From Kitasatospora griseola (GTDB lineage: Bacteria > Actinomycetota > Actinomycetes > Streptomycetales > Streptomycetaceae), in the NCBI RefSeq assembly GCF_014648555.1, contig NZ_BMRI01000023.1:33832-97831 (forward strand): a stretch of DNA of 64,000 nucleotides, in the 5' to 3' direction. Numbering within the stretch: position 1 is the first letter of the stretch; every line of letters begins with the position of its first letter. This document shows positions 1-7,969 of the stretch, one piece after another. The notes beneath the pieces are model-generated. The model did not search any database, was not told the origin of the DNA, and saw nothing but the letters and a program-made list of their open reading frames with translations. Both the position numbers and the translations under genes were made by a program.

Positions 1-170
1 CTGAAGTCCCGGAGCAGCACGGGATCTCCCTTCCTCGCCAGTGCCCCGCGACCGAACACGCCTCAGCCCAGCGGGGCGACCATCCCGAGCCCGCCGAGGG
101 GATCCACCCTCGGCGCTGCATCCCCCGAAGCACTCGGCCACATCGTGGGCCCGGTCGTAGGAGGACAGAT

Positions 171-358
171 ATCCAGACCTGCCTTCAGACGGGCAGCGCC
201 CCGTGCAGCCCGGTCTGGCAGCCGACCATCACCTACGTGGGCGGCGGCAAGGCCGACTACAACGGCCACAACTACCACGCCAAGTGGTGGACCCTGAACG
301 AGAACCCTGCCAGTAGCGGACAGTGGGCGTGTGGGCCGACGACGGCCCGTGCGCCTGA
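171..358 (+). pseudogene. Frameshifted remnant of a chitin-binding domain (CBM5/12)
   Basis: In the frame of the TGG at 216 the translation contains WQPTITYVGGGKADYNGH followed by AKWWTLNENP, the conserved aromatic-rich core of the CBM5/12 chitin-binding domain found at chitinase and LPMO termini. After GQW (about 332) the frame breaks. A one-base shift restores VWADDGPCA and the TGA at 356-358, the expected domain end, so one base appears to be missing. The upstream frame (roughly from 171, with Cys codons before the core) has no recognisable catalytic domain or signal peptide. This is the 3' tail of a decayed secreted chitinase-like gene rather than a working gene. Confidence 0.72.
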
Positions 359-403
359 GCGGCACGGCCTCCTGAGGCGCGTCCGGTCGCGCCGCTCGGA
401 ACG

Positions 404-454
404 CCGGACGGGCCGTCCGCTCCCAGAACTTCTGGGGGCGGACGGCCCGTCCGG
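404..454. terminator. Very long intrinsic hairpin between convergent ends
   Basis: Arms 404-428 and 430-454 pair over 25 positions with a single G-T wobble; the tip is a few bases. It lies between the chitin-binding relic (end 358) and the b-subunit gene (end 481, minus strand), so it can serve as a bidirectional terminator. There is no long T tract, as usual in streptomycetes. Confidence 0.75.
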
Positions 455-480
455 GTCTGCGGCTGTCGGGTGACAGGACG

Positions 481-972
481 TCAGACGGTGGCGCGGTTGC
501 GGTACTCCTCCGCGATGGCACGGGTCGAGGACAGGTCGGCCAGCGGCTCGCCGACCACCCGGGAGGCCAGCTCGGTCGCCACCTTGATGACGTCCTCGCG
601 CAGTTCGGCCTCGGCCAGCACCTTGTCGGCCGCCAGCTGGACCTGTGCCTCGGCCACCAGCCGCTCACGCTGCTGGAGACCCTCGGCGCGCAGGGCGGCG
701 ACCAGGGCCGCGCCCTCCTCGGCGGCGGTCTGCCGGATCGCGGCGGCCTCGTGCCGGGCTGCGGACAGCTCGGCCTGGAACTCGTCGCGTATCCGTTCGG
801 CCTCGGCCCGGGCAGCCTCTGCCCGGACCAGGCCGCCATCGGTCTTGTCGTGGCGTTCGGCAAGAGTCCGTTCGATGCGCGGCAGCACGACCTTGCCGAG
901 CACCGCGAACAGCAGGAAGAAGACAATCAGGCCGAGGATCAGCTCGGGCACATTCGGTTCGAGAGGTCCCAT
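481..972 (-). CDS. Orphan F0F1 ATP synthase subunit b-like protein
   Basis: The 163-residue product has one N-terminal membrane helix (about residues 9-30, LILGLIVFFLLFAVLGK). A long charged, Ala/Glu/Arg-rich helix follows to about residue 140, with the pattern EAARAEAERIRDEFQAEL, then a short C-terminal segment. This is the layout of AtpF, the peripheral-stalk b subunit that ties F1 to F0. Family members in streptomycetes are usually about 180 residues and sit in the atp operon. Here no other atp gene is nearby, so this is probably a second copy. The ATG lies 7 bases after a TAGCAT -10 element (980-985), suggesting a leaderless mRNA. Its role is unknown: alternative stalk subunit, or a membrane coiled coil put to another use. 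Confidence 0.85.
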   Translation of the reverse strand: MGPLEPNVPELILGLIVFFLLFAVLGKVVLPRIERTLAERHDKTDGGLVRAEAARAEAERIRDEFQAELSAARHEAAAIRQTAAEEGAALVAALRAEGLQQRERLVAEAQVQLAADKVLAEAELREDVIKVATELASRVVGEPLADLSSTRAIAEEYRNRATV

Positions 973-979
973 ACTCAGT

Positions 980-985
980 ATGCTA
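980..985 (-). promoter_or_regulatory. -10 element of a probable leaderless promoter
   Basis: On the minus strand the sequence TAGCAT is followed by 7 bases and then the ATG at 972. This places the transcription start at or next to the start codon. There is no Shine-Dalgarno sequence. Confidence 0.5.
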
Positions 986-1057
986 TCCGGTCATCTGACT
1001 GACCGTTCGATCGGGGGTACCCCATCCACCTTGCCCCGCACGGCACTTCGACGCCGG

Positions 1058-1183
1058 TCAGGCGCCGGTGAAACCGTCGACGTGCTCACGCAGCAGGTCC
1101 ACGTACCCGTTGTATCGGGCGCACTCGGTCGTGACGTGCAGGAACGTCATCCGCAGCGACAGCTTGGGGACGGTCCAGGTCAT
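1058..1183 (-). pseudogene. C-terminal relic of a DinB/DUF664 family protein
   Basis: The last ~35 codons before the TGA read SLRMTFLHVTTECARYNGY then VDLLREHVDG. This matches the conserved C-terminal signature of DUF664/DinB (mycothiol-dependent transferase-like) proteins: LRW, a His, ExARH-GH-D, LRExIDG. The usual Trp is Met here, and HxGH is YNGY. Upstream in frame no DUF664 sequence is found, and the family is normally about 165 residues, so only about the last fifth remains. Confidence 0.55.
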
Positions 1184-1337
1184 GCTCACGATCACGCCGA
1201 AGGCCCGAACGCGCGCACCGGAGAGTGTTCCGCGGGCTGTCCGTCGCCGCCCTGCGCCGCGCACCCGGCCGCTCACCCGGAGCGGGGCCGAGCGGGGTGT
1301 GCCCGGACCCGGTCCGGGCGGTTGGTAGCATCGCGGT

Positions 1338-1437
1338 GAGCCGTGACTGGCGCGCTGGGATGGATTTCACCATCGGGGAGCGGCTCCGCACGGAACCTGC
1401 GGGTTCCGACGTGCTGTAGCCGAGCGCCTGGGCCGTC
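1338..1437 (+). promoter_or_regulatory. ZTP (pfl motif) riboswitch upstream of glyA
   Basis: The 5' block GCCGTGACTGGCG (about 1340-1352) and the 3' block GCGCCTGGGCC (about 1424-1434) are the two conserved halves of the pfl/ZTP aptamer. Between them lies the GGAT-CACCAT-CGGGGAGCGGCTC region and a variable hairpin (1391-1408, GGAACCTGCGGGTTCC). Known members bind ZMP/ZTP, a signal of low 10-formyl-tetrahydrofolate, and turn on one-carbon genes. The SD sequence of glyA (AGGAG, 1459-1463) sits 20 bases downstream, which would allow translational or termination control. Confidence 0.88.
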
Positions 1438-1470
1438 CGAATCGTCGCCGTTCCGTACGAGGAGACCGCC

Positions 1471-2919
1471 TTGGCCGAGTCCCTGACCCCGCACACCTTC
1501 GGCAGCCCTGCCGCCGACACCGCCTTCCGCAGCGCCCTGGACGTGGTGCGCGCTGTCGAACCGCGGATCGCCGCGGCGATCGGCGCGGAGATCGAGGACC
1601 AGCGCGCCTCGCTGAAGCTGATCGCCAGCGAGAACTACGCCTCGCCCGCCGTGCTGCTGGCGATGGGCAACTGGCTGAGCGACAAGTATGCGGAGGGCAC
1701 CCCGGGCCGCCGCTTCTACGCGGGCTGCCGGAACGTCGACACGGTGGAGTCGCTGGCCGCCGAGCACGCCCGGGAGCTGTTCGGCGCAGAGCACGCGTAC
1801 GTGCAACCGCACTCCGGGATCGATGCCAACCTGGTGGCGTTCTGGGCGGTGCTCTCGCAGCGGGTGGAGAGCCCGGCGCTCCGGCGGGCGGGGGTGCGCA
1901 ACGTCAACGACCTGAGCGAGCAGGACTGGGCAGAGCTCCGCCGCGAGCTGGGCAACCAGCGGATGCTCGGCATGTCGCTGGACGCGGGCGGTCACCTGAC
2001 GCACGGCTTCCGGCCGAACATCTCCGGCAAGATGTTCGACCAGCGCAGCTACGGGACGGACCCCGTGACCGGACTGGTCGACTACGACGAAGTCCGGCGG
2101 ATCGCCCTCGAGTTCAAGCCGCTGATCCTGGTCGCCGGATACTCGGCGTACCCGCGGCTGGTGAACTTCCGCCGGATGCGGGAGATCGCGGACGAGGTCG
2201 GCGCGACCCTGATGGTCGACATGGCGCACTTCGCGGGCCTGGTCGCGGGCAAGGTGCTGACCGGCGACTTCGACCCGGTCGCGCACGCGCAGATCGTCAC
2301 CACCACCACCCACAAGTCGCTGCGCGGCCCGCGCGGCGGCATGGTGCTGTGCACCTCTGAGCTGGCCGAGCACGTCGACCGGGGCTGCCCGCTGGTGCTC
2401 GGCGGTCCGCTGTCGCACGTGATGGCCGCGAAGGCCGTCGCGTTCGCGGAGGCCCGGCGTCCCGAGTTCCAGGTGTACGCCCACCAGGTGGTGGACAACG
2501 CGCATGCGCTGGCCGAGGGCCTGCTGAAGCGTGGCGCCCGGCTGGTGACCGGCGGCACCGACAACCACCTGGTGCTGGCGGACGTCTCCTCCTACGGCCT
2601 GACGGGCCGCCAGGCGGAGGCGGCGCTGCTGGACTCGGGCATCGTCACCAACCGCAACGCCGTCCCGCAGGACGCGAACGGCGCCTGGTACACCTCCGGC
2701 ATCCGGCTCGGCACCCCCGCCCTGACCACCCGCGGTCTGGGCGCCGCCGAGTTCGACGAAGTGGCGGACCTGATCCACACCGTACTGTCCGCGACCTCCG
2801 CCGCCGGCTCCTCCAAGGCGCAGTACCTGCTCGACGCCGGCGTCCGCGACGCGGTCGCCAAGCGTGCCGTCGACCTGCTGTCGGAGCACCCGCTCTACCC
2901 CGGCATCACCCTCGCCTGA
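1471..2919 (+). CDS. glyA: Serine hydroxymethyltransferase
   Basis: Cytosolic PLP enzyme that interconverts serine plus THF with glycine plus 5,10-methylene-THF, feeding one-carbon metabolism. The 482-residue protein contains [12 protein letters not shown] near residue 50, the substrate-loop sequence [14 protein letters not shown], and the PLP lysine K282 in [14 protein letters not shown]. It is longer than the ~420-residue E. coli type because of an N-terminal extension and a ~35-residue insertion near residues 130-170. This longer form is also common in actinobacteria. The TTG start at 1471 is set by AGGAG at 1459-1463. The upstream ZTP riboswitch indicates control by folate status. Confidence 0.96.
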   Translation: MAESLTPHTFGSPAADTAFRSALDVVRAVEPRIAAAIGAEIEDQRASLKLIASENYASPAVLLAMGNWLSDKYAEGTPGRRFYAGCRNVDTVESLAAEHARELFGAEHAYVQPHSGIDANLVAFWAVLSQRVESPALRRAGVRNVNDLSEQDWAELRRELGNQRMLGMSLDAGGHLTHGFRPNISGKMFDQRSYGTDPVTGLVDYDEVRRIALEFKPLILVAGYSAYPRLVNFRRMREIADEVGATLMVDMAHFAGLVAGKVLTGDFDPVAHAQIVTTTTHKSLRGPRGGMVLCTSELAEHVDRGCPLVLGGPLSHVMAAKAVAFAEARRPEFQVYAHQVVDNAHALAEGLLKRGARLVTGGTDNHLVLADVSSYGLTGRQAEAALLDSGIVTNRNAVPQDANGAWYTSGIRLGTPALTTRGLGAAEFDEVADLIHTVLSATSAAGSSKAQYLLDAGVRDAVAKRAVDLLSEHPLYPGITLA

Positions 2920-3040
2920 CCGCCCGTTCCTCACCCCTGCGGCCCTGGTTCCGGGCTCGCGGCCTCCCCGGCCGCGCGCCCGGACGGCGCCGACCGGCCC
3001 GGCCCTGGTCGCTCGGGCGGGGCCGGGCACTCGCGCCGCC

Positions 3041-3046
3041 TAGGAT
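3041..3046 (+). promoter_or_regulatory. -10 element of a probable leaderless promoter
   Basis: TAGGAT is followed by 7 bases and the ATG at 3054. This spacing favours the ATG at 3054 over the in-frame ATG at 3045, which overlaps the -10 element. Confidence 0.55.
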
Positions 3047-3053
3047 GGCCGCC

Positions 3054-3752
3054 ATGATCGCGGACGAACCGACGGCAGCGGGACTGGACGGGCCCACCGT
3101 CCCCGGGGTGCGCAACTTCCGGGACGCGGGCGGGCTCGGGACACTTCCCCGTGGGGTGCTGTACCGCTCCGGGGCGCTGGACCGGCTGACGCCCGACGGC
3201 GCCCGGGCGCTGCTCGACCTCGGTGTGCGCACTGTCCTCGACCTGCGCAGCACTCCGGAGACCACCGCCCGCCCGGACGCGCTCGGCGACTCCGGCATCC
3301 GCTACCTGCACGTTCCGGTCTTCGCGGAGCAGCGCTGGCCCGAGGAGCAGCCCGAGCTGTACCCGTTGATGGCGGAGCTCGCCGGACGCCCGGCCGTCGC
3401 GGCGGTCCGGGCCCTGCTGGCCGCCGACCGCCGGGCCGTCCTGGTGCACTGTGCGTCCGGCAAGGACCGCACCGGAGTGGTGATCGCGCTGGTGCAGTCG
3501 TTGCTGGGCGCAGCGGAGCCGGAGATCCTCGCCGACTTCCTGTGTTCCAACACGGCGCTCGGGCTCACCGTTCCCGCCCCCGGCGCACCCGGTCACGCCA
3601 CTCGCCCGGTCGCGGCCGTCCATCTGCGGCGCGCCCTGCTCTCCGTCCGCTCCCAGCACGGCGCACTGGACGAGCACCTGCGCGCCCACGGCGCTCGGAC
3701 GTCCGAACTCGCCGCCCTGCGCTCCCAGTTCCACGCCGCTGTCAGCCCGTAG
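3054..3752 (+). CDS. Tyrosine-protein phosphatase (DSP/PTP3-like)
   Basis: A 232-residue cytosolic phosphatase of the bacterial tyrosine/lipid phosphatase group. It shows GVRNFRDAGGLGT near the N-terminus, YRSGALDRLT and TVLDLRS, the typical family core. The catalytic P-loop HCASGKDRTG (about residues 139-148) contains the CX5R motif with Cys nucleophile and Arg. The substrate could be phosphotyrosine proteins or phosphoinositide-like compounds and cannot be told from sequence. It follows glyA on the same strand but has its own leaderless-type promoter. Confidence 0.92.
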   Translation: MIADEPTAAGLDGPTVPGVRNFRDAGGLGTLPRGVLYRSGALDRLTPDGARALLDLGVRTVLDLRSTPETTARPDALGDSGIRYLHVPVFAEQRWPEEQPELYPLMAELAGRPAVAAVRALLAADRRAVLVHCASGKDRTGVVIALVQSLLGAAEPEILADFLCSNTALGLTVPAPGAPGHATRPVAAVHLRRALLSVRSQHGALDEHLRAHGARTSELAALRSQFHAAVSP

Positions 3753-3768
3753 GGATCTGCTCCGGCGC

Positions 3769-3774
3769 TAGGGT
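3769..3774 (+). promoter_or_regulatory. -10 element of a probable leaderless promoter
   Basis: TAGGGT is followed by 7 bases and the ATG at 3782. It is nearly identical in sequence and spacing to the element at 3041. Confidence 0.5.
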
Positions 3775-3781
3775 GCCGACC

Positions 3782-4504
3782 ATGCACGAACCCGACGGGG
3801 GATCAACCATGGACGCCACCAGACCTGGCCGCCTGACAGGCCCCGACAAGCCTGACGAACCGCCCGACGCGGCCGGGCCCGACGGAACCGACCGGCGGCC
3901 CGATCCGGACGAGAGGTACCTCAGGTCCGGCAACTCCCGCCTCTCGGCCGGCGGCGGGGCGGCGCTCACGGTCGCTGCCCTCCTGTTCATCGGCTTCCTC
4001 GGCTTCGGCTTCGCCTACGGCGGGGCCACCGACTTCACCTACCAGGCCGGCTGGCGCGGCACCCCCCATCTGCGGATGACGGTGGACCACTGCGACTCGA
4101 ACGGCCGCAGCGGTCGCAACGAGACCTACAGCTGCTCCGGCCACGGCGAGCCGCGCACTGCCGACCCGGCGGGCGGCTACCGGCAACTGCCGAACAGGTC
4201 CGCCCCGTACGCGCTCGGCACCGAGCTGGAGGTGAGTTGCCTTCCGACCGGCCACTGCGTCGAGTTCGGCACCGACCGTGCGGTGGGCGACAGCGCCAGG
4301 TTCCTGTTCGGACTGTGGCTGCTCTCCCTCGCTCCCGGCGTCGGACTCGCGCTGCTGAACATCCGTCGTGCCGACCGGCTCCGACGCGCCGGAGGGCCGG
4401 TCCACAACGGCCTCAGCCTTCCGTTGCGCCTTGGCTTCGTCTGGTTCGCCGCGCTGCCGGTCCTCGCGGCGGTGCTGGGCATTGTGTCGGTCTTCCTCGA
4501 GTGA
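3782..4504 (+). CDS. Hypothetical membrane protein
   Basis: The 240-residue protein starts with an acidic, Pro/Asp-rich cytoplasmic tail (about 50 residues). A first membrane helix (about 57-78, GGAALTVAALLFIGFLGFGF) follows, then an exported domain of about 95 residues with four cysteines (VDHCD, YSCSG, VSCLPTGHC) that could form two disulfides. Two further helices lie at about 177-195 and 215-237. No family was recognised. The start at 3782 is supported by the TAGGGT -10 element 7 bases upstream; frames reading further upstream overlap the phosphatase gene. Confidence 0.75.
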   Translation: MHEPDGGSTMDATRPGRLTGPDKPDEPPDAAGPDGTDRRPDPDERYLRSGNSRLSAGGGAALTVAALLFIGFLGFGFAYGGATDFTYQAGWRGTPHLRMTVDHCDSNGRSGRNETYSCSGHGEPRTADPAGGYRQLPNRSAPYALGTELEVSCLPTGHCVEFGTDRAVGDSARFLFGLWLLSLAPGVGLALLNIRRADRLRRAGGPVHNGLSLPLRLGFVWFAALPVLAAVLGIVSVFLE

Positions 4505-4574
4505 CTCCTTCGCAGGCCTCCCCGGGACGGTCGTTCCCGCGCCGCCGAGGAGGCCGCCTGCCGCGGACGACCGG

Positions 4575-5939
4575 TCAGCTGCGCGGGTGGGTCTCGTACA
4601 TGCGCACCGCCACGATGACACCGGCCACCGCGGTCAACGCGGCGACCGCCCAGATCGCGGTGGTCACGCCGTACGCGTCGGCGAGGATGCCGGCCATCAG
4701 CGCACCGACCGCGAAGCCGCCGTCGCGCCAGAGCCGGTAGACGCCGACGGCGCGCGCCCGCCACGCAGGGTGGGCGACGTCTCCGACGACGGCCAGCAGC
4801 GTCGGGTAGACCAGGGCCGTGCCCGCGCCCAGCAGGGCCTGGGCCGCGGCCCAGATCGGGAAGCTGGTCCCGGCCGCGACCAGGCCGAGGGCGACGGCCT
4901 GCAGCAGCATGCCCGCGGTGATCAGGTGCTTGCGGCCGATCCGGTCGGACCACCAGCCGGTGAGCATCTGCCCCGCGCCCCACACCGCCGGGTAGAGGGC
5001 GGCCAGGATGCCGATCCGGCCGAGCTCCAGACCGTGCGCGGCGTACAGCAGCGGGAAGATGCCCCAGGCGAGCGCGTCGTTGAGGTTGTTGACCATGCCG
5101 GCCCAGCTGGCACTGGACAGCGCCCGGTCGCCGAGGCTGGTGGTGCGGGCTATTCGGGCGGTGCTGAGCACCGCCTGGTCACCGCCGCCGAGGTGCGCCT
5201 GGGCCGTGACCGCTGGCGTGGCGGCGGCCGGGGCCGGGTGGGCGGCGGCCTCTGCGCGGGCGTACTCGCGGGTCTCCCGGACGGCGGCGACCGTCAGGCC
5301 CAGGCCGAGCGCGACGTAGGCCGCGCCGAGCAGGAAGGGCTGCGGGCGCAGGCCCCAGTGGGCGGCGATGGCGCCGGTGCCGGTCGCGGTGACGGCCACC
5401 GCGAGGTAGCCCGCCGCTTCATTGAGACCCATCGCCAGGCCGCGCCGGGCCGGACCGACCAGGTCGATCTTCATGATCACGGTGGTGGACCAGGTGAGGC
5501 CCTGATTGACGCCGAGCAGCACGTTCGCCGCGACGATCCACCCCCAGGTCGGACCCCAGGCCAGCATCGCCGGAATCGGCAGGGCGATCAGCCAGCCCGC
5601 GATCAGCACCGGCCTGCGCCCGTACCGGTCGGAGAGCGTGCCGGCGAAGAAGTTGGTGACCGCCTTGGTCGCGCCGAACGCCAGGATGTACGTCAGCGCA
5701 CCTGTGTAGGCGGACAGGTGGAAGACCTGGTCCGCGAGCAGCGGCAGGACCGTCCGCTCCTGGCCGAGCATGCCGCCGACCAGGGCGTTGACCGCCACCA
5801 GCAGGCCGAACTGCGCGAGGTTGGCGCGCAGCCCGAGCCGGATCGGCCGGCCTCCGGGCCCGCCGGCCGGGGTGGTGCGCGCCGCGGCGCTCGGCGTGGC
5901 TGCTGGGGGCGGCAGTGGGGGCTGGGCCTGGACGGACAT
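4575..5939 (-). CDS. MFS transporter
   Basis: A 454-residue, about 12-helix major facilitator. Motif A occurs twice, GTLSDRYGRRPVLIAG after helix 2 and WWSDRIGRKHLITAG in the second half, as expected for the duplicated six-helix fold. The halves are joined by an Ala/His-rich cytoplasmic loop (about residues 215-260). The start at 5939 (MSVQAQ) has GGGAG upstream; a reading frame extending to 6032 lacks family similarity. The substrate is not evident; the sequence resembles drug/metabolite efflux carriers. A neighbouring MFS gene on the same strand is of a different subfamily. Confidence 0.9.
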   Translation of the reverse strand: MSVQAQPPLPPPAATPSAAARTTPAGGPGGRPIRLGLRANLAQFGLLVAVNALVGGMLGQERTVLPLLADQVFHLSAYTGALTYILAFGATKAVTNFFAGTLSDRYGRRPVLIAGWLIALPIPAMLAWGPTWGWIVAANVLLGVNQGLTWSTTVIMKIDLVGPARRGLAMGLNEAAGYLAVAVTATGTGAIAAHWGLRPQPFLLGAAYVALGLGLTVAAVRETREYARAEAAAHPAPAAATPAVTAQAHLGGGDQAVLSTARIARTTSLGDRALSSASWAGMVNNLNDALAWGIFPLLYAAHGLELGRIGILAALYPAVWGAGQMLTGWWSDRIGRKHLITAGMLLQAVALGLVAAGTSFPIWAAAQALLGAGTALVYPTLLAVVGDVAHPAWRARAVGVYRLWRDGGFAVGALMAGILADAYGVTTAIWAVAALTAVAGVIVAVRMYETHPRS

Positions 5940-6020
5940 GGGGGACTCCCGGATGGTACGTGGGACGTGGTGCGTGGAGCGGTGCTCCGCGGGCGTCGAT
6001 CGAGCGGGGGCACATCGGCG

Positions 6021-6026
6021 ATCATA
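6021..6026 (-). promoter_or_regulatory. Candidate -10 element of the MFS gene at 4575-5939
   Basis: TATGAT on the minus strand lies in a short AT-rich patch (6020-6050) that stands out from the GC-rich surroundings. It sits about 80 bases before the ATG at 5939. No good -35 box is visible, so an activator or a regulator binding to the AT-rich patch is possible. Confidence 0.35.
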
Positions 6027-6036
6027 TTCCAATCTT

Positions 6037-7326
6037 TTATGGATTAGTGGATACAGGGATGGTCGCCGGCCGTGCAGGCAGTCCCCGAATCGCCGGCAGG
6101 GCGAGCAGGACGAGGCCGGCCGGCAGTGCCAGCGCGGTCATGCCGAACAGCGCCCGGTGCACGCCGATCCCCTCAGCGAGCGGGCCTGCGAGCACCAGGC
6201 CGAGCGGCATCAGCGCCTCCGCGGTCAGGTGGTCGTAGGAGCTGACCCGGGACAACATCTGCTCGGGTATGTGCACCTGGAGTGACGTCTCCCACAGCAC
6301 GAAGAACAGGGAGACGCCGACTCCGGTGCAGGCCTCCAGCAGAGCGATCACCACGACCGGAGCGCCGGATCCGATGATCAGCGCCTGACAGGAGGCAACC
6401 ACCATCGCGACGGCCGCCACCGCCATCGGACGGGCCGGTTTGAGGCGGTAGGCACAGACGTCGCCGACGATCGCGCCGAGGCCGAAGGCGGTGACCACCA
6501 TGGCCCAGGCGCCGGCCCCGCCCCACTCGCGATCCGCCAGCACCGGACCGAGCACGAACACCGAGGGCAGCACCACCACGTGGTAGACCGCGATCACGAG
6601 CATGCTCGACCACACCCAGGACCGCTGACGCACCTGCTGCCAGCCGACCCGGAGTTCGGCCAGGAACCCGAGGCGCTCGGCCCGCTCCGCAACGGCCCTC
6701 CCGCCCACCGCGCCGAGCCTCGCCAGCACGGCGGCACTGGCGGCGAAGCTCGCGGCGTCCGCCAGCAGTGCGCCGCCGGGGCCGGCGACGGCGACCAGCG
6801 CGCCGGCCAGCACCGGGCCGACCACCAGCCCCGCCGAATGGACGAACCCGCGCAACGCATTGGCCTCGCCCAGCCGCTCACTGGGCACCAGCAGCGGCAG
6901 CAGCCCCGTGGAGGCGGGCAGGAAGAAGGCGTCCGCCACACCGAACACCACCATCAGCGCCGCCAGCACCCCGACCCGGGCCGTCCCGGTGAGCAGCAGC
7001 ACCGCGACGGCCGTCTGGACCACGCATCGCACCAGATCGGAGACCAGCATGATCCGCTGTCTCGGTATCCGGTCCGCCCACACGCCGCCGGCCAGCGTGA
7101 ACACCAGCATCGGCAGCAGTCCCGCCGCCGCCACCAGGCCGACATCGGCGGCCGACCCGCCGATCGACAGCACCGCGAACGGCAGCGCCACGAACGACAC
7201 CCTGTCCCCCAGTACGGACAGCGACTGGGCGACGAACAGACGGGCGAACTGGCGCTCCACCCGGAGCACTTCGGGAATCAGCGCAGCCACGGGCACCTCC
7301 ACAGCGGGTCGGGGAACAGCGATCAC
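6037..7326 (-). CDS. MFS transporter (MFS_3, enterobactin-exporter-like group)
   Basis: The 429-residue protein has about 12 hydrophobic helices. The N-terminal motif FARLFVAQSLSVLGDRVSFV and the loop motif GGVWADRIPRQRIM are typical of the EntS/MefA-like MFS_3 exporters. This group includes siderophore and macrolide exporters, but the cargo here cannot be read from the sequence. The gene starts with GTG at 7326; no strong ribosome-binding site is seen, and GTG codons a few residues inside could be used instead. Its end is 97 bases from the start of the next MFS gene on the same strand, so co-transcription is possible. Confidence 0.88.
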   Translation of the reverse strand: MIAVPRPAVEVPVAALIPEVLRVERQFARLFVAQSLSVLGDRVSFVALPFAVLSIGGSAADVGLVAAAGLLPMLVFTLAGGVWADRIPRQRIMLVSDLVRCVVQTAVAVLLLTGTARVGVLAALMVVFGVADAFFLPASTGLLPLLVPSERLGEANALRGFVHSAGLVVGPVLAGALVAVAGPGGALLADAASFAASAAVLARLGAVGGRAVAERAERLGFLAELRVGWQQVRQRSWVWSSMLVIAVYHVVVLPSVFVLGPVLADREWGGAGAWAMVVTAFGLGAIVGDVCAYRLKPARPMAVAAVAMVVASCQALIIGSGAPVVVIALLEACTGVGVSLFFVLWETSLQVHIPEQMLSRVSSYDHLTAEALMPLGLVLAGPLAEGIGVHRALFGMTALALPAGLVLLALPAIRGLPARPATIPVSTNP

Positions 7327-7518
7327 CGTGATGGTAGGGAGCCCCCGAACGGGCTGTCGCGTGATTTATCCGCAAGGTCGACAATGCCCTGGTTCACCTC
7401 AACTATCATGCCTCTCAGGCAAGTTGACGTGCAGTCACATTCGCAGGCCGGAGCCCGGACGCCCGCCTTCCCCTCCACCCGATCTCCAATCCCACCGATC
7501 GGTCAGACTTTCGCGTCC

Positions 7519-7571
7519 GATCACCCCACCTCCGACCGCCCAATCACCCACCCCCGACCGCCCGATCACAC
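7519..7571. repeat. Imperfect 22-23 bp tandem repeat in the rpfA upstream region
   Basis: Two copies (7519-7541 and 7542-7563) of a pyrimidine-rich unit built as RATCACCC(C)ACC-CCGACCGCCC, followed by the first 8 bases of a third. The region 7330-7700 holds no recognisable gene, and this repeat is its only visible structure besides a strong C/T bias. Confidence 0.6.
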
Positions 7572-7706
7572 CGCTTCCCCTCCTCCGAACCCCCGCCAAC
7601 CGGTCGCCCACGCACGGCCGCCACGCCTCCTCGCCCGCGCCCGGGCGCTCCGCGTCCGAACCCGGCCGGTCCGGCGTGACTCCCCCGTGATACCGGCGCG
7701 ATGAGC

Positions 7707-7736
7707 TTGTGATTGCTCCGTTCGAGTGAATAGGCT
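7707..7736 (+). promoter_or_regulatory. Promoter of the rpfA transcript
   Basis: TTGTGA (7707-7712) and TAGGCT (7731-7736) are separated by 18 bases, a good sigma-70-type (HrdB) promoter. Transcription would begin near 7743, about 45 bases before the riboswitch. Confidence 0.6.
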
Positions 7737-7788
7737 CGGTCCGGCCCGCACCGCCGGGCCCCGCACGCGGCAACGCCGAACCCTGCCC

Positions 7789-7952
7789 GCCGCGTTGCCG
7801 GGTCGATCACCACAACCCTGGGCAGGGACGGGGGAACCAGGTACGTCGCCGTCCCCCACGGCTAGGGGTGAAGTCGCCCGCACCGGCTCCGACCGGCATA
7901 CGGCGGCCGGGCCTCCCTCCGGGTCCGAACCCGACAGCTCACCTCGCAGGCG
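7789..7952 (+). promoter_or_regulatory. Cyclic di-AMP (ydaO/yuaA) riboswitch
   Basis: The conserved ydaO-type blocks are present in order: GTTGCCGGGTCGATCACC, GGGGGAACCAGG, GGGGTGAA (7865-7872), and CCGAACCCGACAGCT plus CACCTCGCAGG near the 3' end. In streptomycetes this class precedes rpf-type cell-wall hydrolase genes and lowers their expression when c-di-AMP is high. The SD sequence of the gene (GGAGAGGA) follows directly. Confidence 0.92.
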
Positions 7953-7969
7953 TGCGGAGAGGATCGAGC

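Noticed and set aside
63-926. Long Arg/Pro/Ser-rich frame on the minus strand
   Set aside because: It is antisense/out-of-frame shadow of the b-subunit gene and hairpin region, with composition typical of GC-rich shadow frames.
1273-3030. 585-codon minus-strand frame opposite glyA
   Set aside because: It is the high-GC shadow of a clearly coding gene on the other strand; low-complexity Arg/Gly/Val composition and no domain.
7868-7969. N-terminal extension of rpfA by 34 codons
   Set aside because: The frame is open but runs through the c-di-AMP riboswitch, and the strong SD and signal peptide belong to the ATG at 7970.
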